A stretch of DNA of 64,000 bases from Planctomyces sp. (GTDB lineage: Bacteria; Planctomycetota; Planctomycetia; Planctomycetales; Planctomycetaceae). Made by a program: the position numbers and the translations under genes. Shown here one piece after another: positions 59,201 through 64,000 of this stretch (the stretch's first letter is position 1; every line of letters starts with the position of its first letter). The stretch spans positions 1 through 64,000 of the forward strand of contig JAEUIH010000024.1 in the NCBI GenBank assembly GCA_016795105.1, given 5' to 3'. The notes under the pieces were generated by a model. That model was not told the DNA's origin and ran no database searches. It was given only the letters and a program-made list of their open reading frames with translations.

Positions 59201-59960
59201 ATTCTTTCAGCATCTGTCAACCGGGAGTTCGTTCAGTAAACTCGTTGGTGTACTCGATGAGTTTGCACTTCGTGTTCCGAATTTTCGCGGAGTCAGTGAG
59301 TTACTCAGAGGAGTTTCTCAGCAAACGGAGATTTCCCCTCATGACAGGCTCCGGCTGGAAATTCTCATCGCAAAAAAATGGCCCGAGCAGTATGCGAACA
59401 CGATTCAGTATGCCATGGTTGCCTTCGATTACCCAGGAAAACTGAATTCGGAGTATTCCGATTTGATTTTCGCGGCAACACCGGACCTGGAGCTTGCTGA
59501 TCTTCTTCTGCAAGTCTCCGAATTCAGGAAAACGATGGTGGATGGTCTCGTCAACGCAAACCAGGAGGAAATCGAGGCGTGGTGCCTTGCGGCGGTCGGC
59601 AAGCTGGATCAGGCCCTTGAGCGTATCACAAATCGGCTCGAAACGCTTGATTCACCGTCGCCATCGGTCCCGGCAACACAGTCCGACGGTGTCGCTGAAC
59701 GAAACTCCCTGGCAACACGACTCAAGGTACTTCGATACTTGTTACTGACAAAGTTCAGAAAACCAGATGCTATTCAACAAGCGGCGGGTGTCGAGGCTGC
59801 AAAATCACTCGGTGCATCAACGGGGGGAATGGCAGATGTACGAGATTCATGGCAGGAGTTCTCTGACGCGAATCCGGATAGCTCCGTTGGGGTTATTTGG
59901 CGACTCGTGTTTCCGGACACAGAACCGTCTGACGCAACGAATTCCATCCAAAATCCCTGA
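56268..59960 (+). CDS. Large transmembrane Ser/Thr protein kinase
   Basis: 1230 aa from the ATG at 56268 (GGGGAG upstream). N-terminal helical part with LAANLQERDSVLVNECGSD, kinase about 80-360 with GEGGFGEVYMAEQ (85-97), ATP Lys108 in VAIKVIKPGM, catalytic HRDIKPSNVL (199-208), DFGVAKA (222-228) and MSPEQAEMSG; ends at DLERYLNGDAIEAR as in the pkn2-like group. A single membrane helix about 408-426 is followed by a coiled coil (TKEADQSRRETLEALFEAQKAKERAEG). The remaining ~750 aa is exported and mostly beta, without clear WD40 or TPR; repeats such as QRIWHLREVFPGGKS hint at a PQQ/WD-like propeller at about 510-700. Sigma partner at 55624. Confidence 0.88.
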   Translation: MASESEIFQKVLAANLQERDSVLVNECGSDAMLAARIRQLLQAHEQADESFMRPASSEPETTVIPGPSDKSGARIGHYKLLQRIGEGGFGEVYMAEQEFPVTRKVAIKVIKPGMGSREVIARFESERQALALMEHPNIAQVFDAGTTDTGQPYFVMELVRGIAITDFCDRNQMSFEERLKLFISVCNAIQHAHFKGIIHRDIKPSNVLVTLFDGVPVVKVIDFGVAKATAQKLTEKTLFTAFGQMIGTPAYMSPEQAEMSGLDIDTRSDVYSLGVLLYELLTGSTPLDLRKLREAGFAKMQQMIADQEPQRPSLRISSLGQEAASLADNRNTDLKRWVQALQGDLDWIVLKTLERDRNRRYPTPGSLAADLERYLNGDAIEARAPSLWSRVQRFCRKHRGAVLSVSVVMVVLILATALSTFLAWRAIKSEQIATLRTKEADQSRRETLEALFEAQKAKERAEGLTAKIAASAVTLEFSETNLLKLAAQLRELSPSQRRMREYIKWYLYGALQFLASGSGHSPATSLHQSEWTLHAIHDGTLLASESSTDLSMLDVKTGQRIWHLREVFPGGKSVYTATIVQETVLAASDGLLCGLSKTTGEPLWSHQHPLLTTGDMGVPDLDTISGGPSGHAEWIFLDTAPVELIEIASGKKSSLPDLQGKEVTDYLWNRSRSLLMIRLETGRTLVFDPGQGRLLLDHVVGGKINACVFCETDDVLAMAMTHPDDGTQQIYFWRPGWSQLRANKSLLVNFEPDTVSFSDRYTISFRKDAESDWGTEIRPGAKRCWLSSRVIEEAEESDVRTIEAFVCHANEDWLLVQTDDADAVESQKLLNRRTLNSTDLSTLSESAPGLLQKLPCHRFLVDHHRSVLFDVLTGLEFPGYYWNRFQFDESSGLVLCGNPGYFDLLMPLDIEGVSDSDLVLLTELTICGELGNDNLVVPWDEERFAFRLEEARRRGVFSTTSPHFQSFLTQPGFWQARRFFQHLSTGSSFSKLVGVLDEFALRVPNFRGVSELLRGVSQQTEISPHDRLRLEILIAKKWPEQYANTIQYAMVAFDYPGKLNSEYSDLIFAATPDLELADLLLQVSEFRKTMVDGLVNANQEEIEAWCLAAVGKLDQALERITNRLETLDSPSPSVPATQSDGVAERNSLATRLKVLRYLLLTKFRKPDAIQQAAGVEAAKSLGASTGGMADVRDSWQEFSDANPDSSVGVIWRLVFPDTEPSDATNSIQNP

Positions 59961-60004
59961 TTGTGATCGACTGGATGGCTTGTGTATCGAGTTGCAAATC
60001 TCCT

Positions 60005-60766
60005 TTAATCCTGCTTGCTCGTTCTACGCTTGAACCGAAGTTGTTCCAGTTCCCGTTTCAAGGGCTGCCAATACGTTTCGTCCGCTTCGCGTTCTGCCAA
60101 CTCTTCGCGGGTTAATTCCTGCTGCACCGCTGATCGGCTCCCGGAAAGTGCTTCCCCAAGCAGTTTGCGACGAGCCAGTACCTCACGAAGGAGAACTGGA
60201 TGACTGGAAGCCAGACGGATCAGCACTTCTGGTGTTCGAGACTCTCGTAACCAGAAGCGAATCTGATCTTCATTCGGGCTGTCTCGAAACTCCTCATAAT
60301 GAGCATCGACCAGCCGGCGAATCATGGGCCAGTCTTTGTCTTGCTGAGTCTTCTTGGCCATCACAAGGTCTTCGATTCCAAGCAACTCGTAGGTGGCTCC
60401 ATCAGCATCCTCAAGAGACAATCGTCGTTCCCAAAGAACGGCGAATTCATCACAACCTCTCATTCGGGTCATCACGTCAAGACGCATTCCCATCGCGTCC
60501 GTGTGGTGACAGCGAAAATGCACAGCGTGACCTCGCTCGAGATACTCGGGATCGAAGGGAGGGATGGCAATGCACTCGGCCTGCAGTTCTTTCAGTGCCC
60601 CTTCGAGTCGCTGCAGGTTGTCATGATTGGCTGGAATGACAATATCACAATCTCGACTAAACTCGGCCGCGCCGTAGAACACGCAGGCCTGACCGCCCAT
60701 AAGCAGGTGCCGAACCTCGTGGCAGGAAAGCGTCGAAAGGACTTTGATGATCGGGTTCGGGATCAA
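60005..60766 (-). CDS. Nucleotidyltransferase-fold protein
   Basis: 253 aa. GGQACVFYGAAEFSRDCDIVI (about 23-43) is a variant of the nucleotidyltransferase core: the usual Gly-[ST] is GG, and SRDCDI supplies the DxD pair. MRLDVMTRMRG carries the third Asp-like site, LGIEDLVMAKKTQQDKDWPMIRRLVD is the family helix, and the C-terminal half is charged helices (EELAEREADETYWQPLKREL). Relatives act as antitoxins/toxins or as stand-alone NTases. It overlaps the small gene 60657-60920 upstream by 110 bp in another phase, an overlap like that of a co-regulated pair. The broken relative at 20693 belongs to a similar group. Confidence 0.8.
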   Translation of the reverse strand: MIPNPIIKVLSTLSCHEVRHLLMGGQACVFYGAAEFSRDCDIVIPANHDNLQRLEGALKELQAECIAIPPFDPEYLERGHAVHFRCHHTDAMGMRLDVMTRMRGCDEFAVLWERRLSLEDADGATYELLGIEDLVMAKKTQQDKDWPMIRRLVDAHYEEFRDSPNEDQIRFWLRESRTPEVLIRLASSHPVLLREVLARRKLLGEALSGSRSAVQQELTREELAEREADETYWQPLKRELEQLRFKRRTSKQD

Positions 60767-60920
60767 GTGCTCCTCCTACTCGCAGATAAAATTCCCATAG
60801 CTTCATGGATTCATGCCATCGCTCCAGCGGTGTCAGGCAGTACCACTCACGCCACGAGTCCTCTTCGTCACGTGCTTCTTCGCGTCGCTTCAACTGTTGT
60901 AGAATGATGCTCTTGTCCAT
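60657..60920 (-). CDS. Small protein paired with the nucleotidyltransferase gene
   Basis: 87 aa. LTPLERWHESMKLWEFYLRVGGALDPEPDHQSPF (about 29-62) is a pattern found in small proteins encoded directly before nucleotidyltransferase-fold genes. The last 20 residues overlap the next gene in another frame and are probably non-conserved. Role is likely as the antitoxin or accessory protein of the pair; not experimentally based. Confidence 0.6.
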   Translation of the reverse strand: MDKSIILQQLKRREEARDEEDSWREWYCLTPLERWHESMKLWEFYLRVGGALDPEPDHQSPFDAFLPRGSAPAYGRSGLRVLRRGRV

Positions 60921-61068
60921 AGCTGCATTCTACGAGCAGTCCGGAAACGATGGAAGGACTGACAACAGGACAAACAAGACAAACTCTGTGATGCGCCATT
61001 CTCGCTGTCTCCGTCGAGGATCAGACATTTGAGTTCGCCGCGGGGTTCAAGTCCCGAAATGCCAGGAT

Positions 61069-62523
61069 TCATGACTCGTCTCGTCTGGCAGATTCGATTT
61101 CAGAGCGGCCCAGCCAATAGCACGCCAGTGATGCCGGAATATTCAGCAGTCGAGTCGCCACACGGAGTCCCGGGGCCGCCTGAATTCTGAAATCAGAAAG
61201 TTCCTGAGTGACTACATAGCCGCGTTGAATCTTATGCTCATCGCAAAACTCAATCATCCCCTTCAGATCTGAAAGTCCGGTATGGGCTGATGACCGATAT
61301 TTGACCTCAAACGGCACCAAATCTCCCTCCACATCCGCAATGATGTCGACCTCGCGATCATTTTTCCCGCGCCAGTATGAGAATCCAACGCTCTGCGCAT
61401 AGTACCGAGTAAACACATGTTTGAAGAATGCCGTCTCGACGGCACGAGACAGTCCCTCGGCATCTTCGAGGAGTGCCTTACCTTTCAGCAACACGCCTGG
61501 TCCGATGGCGGCGTCTGCTAGGTAGATCTTGACGCGGCCTCGCAAAACCTGCTTGCCGTAACCAAATGGTCGTAATCGATGGATGAGATGGGTGGCTTCG
61601 AGCAAGTCGATGTAGCTGCTCACCGTTGGTCGTTTGGCTTCCAGAGCCGAACAAAGCGTCGGCATCTCCAGCAGTCCGCCATCATGCAGACACAGATAGA
61701 GAAATACCTGTTCCAGTTCCAGCACTCGCCGGACACCAAAAAGTGCCGTCATGTCACGTTTTAAAACTTTATCGACGATGTCTTCCCGAAGCAGCTTCTG
61801 TGCGAGGGGGATACTGTCGACCAGCGCACTTTGAGGAAATCCGCCTCGCAGCAAATACTCATGGAACAAGCCTGTCAGGGGGCGTGCATCTGCACTCATG
61901 CTGGCAAATTCTGTCGGGGACCAGTCAAACAGCTCACGCAGTGAACCTACTGGTGCAAGAGATGGCACCTGGAGCTTCTTCAGCTGAAGGTATTCGTAAA
62001 ATGACAGTGTCGCCAGGCGAATAGTCTGCCAGCGCCCGACGCCCGACTCCTGCCCTTCCGTCACAAGTGGAGTCGCTGAACCGGTCACGGCAATGCGCCG
62101 TCGTTTTTCGAAATCGACCTGATGCTTTAGCCAGGTCTGCCAGTCCTTGGCGACCTGGATTTCATCAAGGAACAGGTACTCCGGACCCTCACGGGCCGGT
62201 TCAAGTTCCCGCCATAACTGAACCAAACCATCCAGCCCCAGTAACTTCAGCAACGGATGATCAAACGTGACATACAGGATGTTGTTGGGCGAAGCTCCCT
62301 GAGACAGTAGATCGTCGATGACTTGCAGGAAGAGCGTGGTCTTGCCGACTTGCCGGGCTCCAGAAAGCAGCAAAGCCCTCCCTCCGGGAGGCGCTTTCGC
62401 CCAAGCTGTAATCTCACGAAAGGCGGCACGCCGCCAGTCCGGCAAATCGGGAAAACGACCACCACCCCACCAGGGGTTGTATTGACGAAGAACGGCGATC
62501 ACGTCTGGTTTTGAAGCTAACAT
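61069..62523 (-). CDS. AAA ATPase with DUF4143 domain
   Basis: 484 aa. Walker A GARQVGKTTLFLQVI (about 55-69), Walker B in EYLFLDEIQVAKDW, then RIAVTGSATPL (sensor 1 type). The middle (about 210-330) has the helical DUF4143-adjacent region, and the C-terminal part carries EVDIIADVEGDLVPFEVKY, a PD-(D/E)xK-like nuclease fold with D-E-K in the right order. Typical of the ORF family found with toxin-antitoxin and defence genes in many genomes. Independent of the nearby NTase gene by about 150 bp. Confidence 0.92.
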   Translation of the reverse strand: MLASKPDVIAVLRQYNPWWGGGRFPDLPDWRRAAFREITAWAKAPPGGRALLLSGARQVGKTTLFLQVIDDLLSQGASPNNILYVTFDHPLLKLLGLDGLVQLWRELEPAREGPEYLFLDEIQVAKDWQTWLKHQVDFEKRRRIAVTGSATPLVTEGQESGVGRWQTIRLATLSFYEYLQLKKLQVPSLAPVGSLRELFDWSPTEFASMSADARPLTGLFHEYLLRGGFPQSALVDSIPLAQKLLREDIVDKVLKRDMTALFGVRRVLELEQVFLYLCLHDGGLLEMPTLCSALEAKRPTVSSYIDLLEATHLIHRLRPFGYGKQVLRGRVKIYLADAAIGPGVLLKGKALLEDAEGLSRAVETAFFKHVFTRYYAQSVGFSYWRGKNDREVDIIADVEGDLVPFEVKYRSSAHTGLSDLKGMIEFCDEHKIQRGYVVTQELSDFRIQAAPGLRVATRLLNIPASLACYWLGRSEIESARRDES

Positions 62524-62872
62524 AGCTCTCTTTTTGCCAAAAGTGTCACTTTAGTGCAAGTGTAATGTACTTAAATGTGATGTTTAGTGTTTTTCGACGT
62601 GACTTTGGCTCTGTTTCGTCGCCGGCACAACGATGTTTTCGTTCCACTCGCTTCTGTCTCAGGAAACTCCTGCCGGAGTCGCCACCCGTGCATTCCGTCA
62701 CAAGAAACTGATCATTCGGCGGCCCAAGGTCATGTCGCATATTCTGCGTGCGTGCTTTCGAAGTTGTCACGACGCCGTTCGTCGCCCCAGTCGATGCGCC
62801 GTCGATGTGATCGAAGCGTCGAACGGCTGAGTGCGAACTCGTATCGGTCAATTGGGTAGCCTATGAGTCTCA
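62524..62872. other. Divergent intergenic region
   Basis: 349 bp between the minus-strand ATPase and the plus-strand gene at 62882. Begins with an A+T-rich stretch (62535-62600) likely to hold the ATPase promoter. Overlapping plus-strand frames at 62587-62859 show no family features. Confidence 0.4.
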
Positions 62873-62881
62873 GTGAAGAAC

Positions 62882-63337
62882 ATGCAAGAATTCACCATAT
62901 CAATTGCGGGACGCTGCTGGTGCCCGGATCCCGACCATGCCGGAGGACTGGCGGATTTTCCGACCGCCAGGGTTCATCTTTCCGAGGAAGAATTGGCCCA
63001 TATTCGATCCGGGCACTGCCGATACGTTGCCAGCCAGTTCGATCACGCTCCTGATTGGCAGCCGTACGGCAAAGGCCATCAGGAGTGGTTCGGACTTGAA
63101 GCTCGTCCACTGTCGCTGGGGTTTTCTTCCGCAGTCTTGCTGATTCCGTTGTTTGGCCATACTGAAGGATACTGTGGAGTCGCAGTACAACAACGCGAAC
63201 GCTGGAACGATGAGCGTCGCCGAGCAAGTTTAAACGCATTGCGCCGGCTGCTTCGCGAGCATGGCGATGAGATCGATATCACGGGGTATCATGACATCAC
63301 TGAACTTCAGAGGCTCTCGACAATCAAGCCACGATAA
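62882..63337 (+). CDS. Hypothetical protein
   Basis: 151 aa from the ATG at 62882; a GTG three codons earlier is possible. An even, soluble composition without signal or membrane segments. Notable pieces: AGRCWCPDPDHAGG near the start, IRSGHCRYVASQFDHAPDWQPYG, and EELAHIRSG. Three Cys and several His residues could bind a metal, which is speculative. Family not recognised. Its 3' end overlaps the convergent DUF1330 gene by 31 bp. Confidence 0.55.
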   Translation: MQEFTISIAGRCWCPDPDHAGGLADFPTARVHLSEEELAHIRSGHCRYVASQFDHAPDWQPYGKGHQEWFGLEARPLSLGFSSAVLLIPLFGHTEGYCGVAVQQRERWNDERRRASLNALRRLLREHGDEIDITGYHDITELQRLSTIKPR

Positions 63338-63594
63338 ATGGCACCGCGATGACGATACTGGGCGGCTTCCTGATACGCAGGACTGTCGTACCAGGCTCGG
63401 GCGGCTTCCAGCGATGGGAACTCTGCAATTACGACTCCCTCCACATCGGGTCCTTCCAGCGTGATGTGTTTGCCATAGGCGGCCAGCACCTTGAGCGGAT
63501 GCCCGGCCATTGTTTCTCCGACCCGAGCCCAATAGGCCTCCAGTTCGGATTGATTGAGTGTCTTCTCTCGTATGAACACGACATAAGCGGACAT
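63307..63594 (-). CDS. DUF1330 family protein
   Basis: 95 aa, ATG at 63594 behind AGGAGAG. Dimeric alpha/beta barrel (ferredoxin-like) fold: YVVFIREKTLNQSELEAYW, GHPLKVLAAYGKHITLEG, IAEFPSLEAARAWYDSPAYQEA, RHRGAIYRG. The DUF1330 group has no settled biochemical function. It lies 30 bp after the SDR gene on the same strand, so likely its operon partner. Confidence 0.93.
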   Translation of the reverse strand: MSAYVVFIREKTLNQSELEAYWARVGETMAGHPLKVLAAYGKHITLEGPDVEGVVIAEFPSLEAARAWYDSPAYQEAAQYRHRGAIYRGLIVESL

Positions 63595-63624
63595 AGATCT
63601 CTCCTGTGTGTTTGAAGATTGAGA

Positions 63625-64000
63625 TTATCGCTGGCCGCCTGACGCAAGAATCACTTCGCCGGTCAACCAGCCTGAATCATTCGAAGCCAGAAAGGCGACC
63701 ACTTTGGCGATGTCTTTCGGCGTGCCCATTCTCCCCAGCGGAGTCATAGCCACCAACTGTCTCTCGATATCGCTGCCGACGCCGTAGAGTCCCGCCGTCT
63801 TTGTGCCTTCGCTCAGCGTGGCTCCTGGATTAACGGAGTTCACTCGAATGCCGCGAGGAGCAAGTTCTTTAGATAACACACCGGTGATTGCATCAAGACC
63901 CGCTTTGCTGGCTGAGTAGATTGAGTACCCGGGTGGATGTGAACGAGAAGCACCAGATCCGATGTTGATGATACTGCCGCCATTCGGTCCAAAGTGGTTG
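63625..64000 (-). CDS. Short-chain dehydrogenase/reductase, C-terminal part (cut by window edge)
   Basis: About 125 C-terminal residues are inside the window. The catalytic YxxxK is present as [16 protein letters not shown], preceded by [11 protein letters not shown] (Ser of the triad) and followed by [14 protein letters not shown], the family's NAD(P)-binding and product loop, and [19 protein letters not shown]...GG at the end. A classical SDR (FabG-like) oxidoreductase; substrate unknown. Lies upstream of the DUF1330 gene. Confidence 0.95.
   Translation of the reverse strand, partial: NHFGPNGGSIINIGSGASRSHPPGYSIYSASKAGLDAITGVLSKELAPRGIRVNSVNPGATLSEGTKTAGLYGVGSDIERQLVAMTPLGRMGTPKDIAKVVAFLASNDSGWLTGEVILASGGQR

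Noticed and set aside
61034-61060. tRNA T-arm-like sequence (CGGGG TTCAAGT CCCG)
   Set aside because: No matching acceptor, D or anticodon arms lie at the right distance on either strand.

Overview
The window is a piece of a planctomycete chromosome (Planctomycetota, most likely Planctomycetia; genus not resolvable here). The evidence is the combination of protein families: planctomycete-type ECF sigma factors paired with large transmembrane Ser/Thr kinases, DUF1552 next to a DUF1587/1592/1588/1585 cytochrome-type protein, DUF1559, a LEPR-XLL anchor protein, FGE and sulfatase sequences, SASA-domain esterases and a DPP-IV-like peptidase. No rRNA, tRNA, CRISPR array, phage or intact insertion sequence was seen.

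Layout. 1-4.4 kb: small heat shock protein, two unknown membrane proteins, and two Gly/Asp-rich repeat proteins (one with a LEPR-XLL sorting motif). 4.6-6.8 kb: ECF sigma factor with a kinase that has lost its catalytic core, then a decayed stretch. 6.8-8.6 kb: operon of DUF1579, an SRPBCC-PhnB fusion and a DoxX-like protein. 9.7-10.1 kb: first copy of a composite repeat. 10.1-11.4 kb: VOC protein and AraC-type regulator. 11.7-15.05 kb: ECF sigma factor and Ser/Thr kinase-LamG protein, whose former FGE-sulfatase C-terminus is now out of frame. 15.3-18.1 kb: lipoprotein-type amidohydrolase, kinase relic, exported DsrE-like protein. 18.4-24 kb: two ECF/anti-sigma-like modules pointing away from each other around a broken nucleotidyltransferase gene. 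24-30 kb: YdeI, TMEM175 channel, alginate-export barrel, decayed barrel gene, arylsulfatase. 30.8-40.3 kb: a probable scavenging island with a PAS-AraC regulator, an enolase-superfamily dehydratase (hydroxyproline type), two SASA esterases, a PDZ/HEAT protein, a sulfatase relic and a DPP-IV-like peptidase. 40.4-45.2 kb: homocysteine S-methyltransferase, ECF sigma factor and a zinc-finger/kinase/VWA/DUF1559 fusion. 45.3-45.6 kb: four hairpin repeats with covarying stems. 45.8-52 kb: DUF1552 and DUF1592 proteins, second composite repeat, third SASA esterase. 52.5-60 kb: BlaI repressor with an M56 peptidase fused to a secretin-like domain, then ECF sigma factor and a 1.2-kaa kinase. 60-64 kb: small protein/nucleotidyltransferase pair, AAA-DUF4143 ATPase, unknown protein, DUF1330, and an SDR cut by the window edge.

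How the genes fit together. The dominant theme is signal transduction: six ECF sigma factors, four paired with a downstream kinase or anti-sigma-like membrane protein on the same strand, plus one with a dead kinase. A second theme is exported hydrolases for polymer and amino-acid scavenging. A third is gene decay: at least six relics (kinase x2, FGE domain, sulfatase, nucleotidyltransferase, outer-membrane barrel), several beside an intact relative. The most novel-looking non-coding signals are the covarying hairpin array at 45344-45608 and the two copies of a ~140 bp inverted-repeat element at 9956-10092 and 50011-50149. All calls are by reading the sequence and recognising motifs; no database search was possible.
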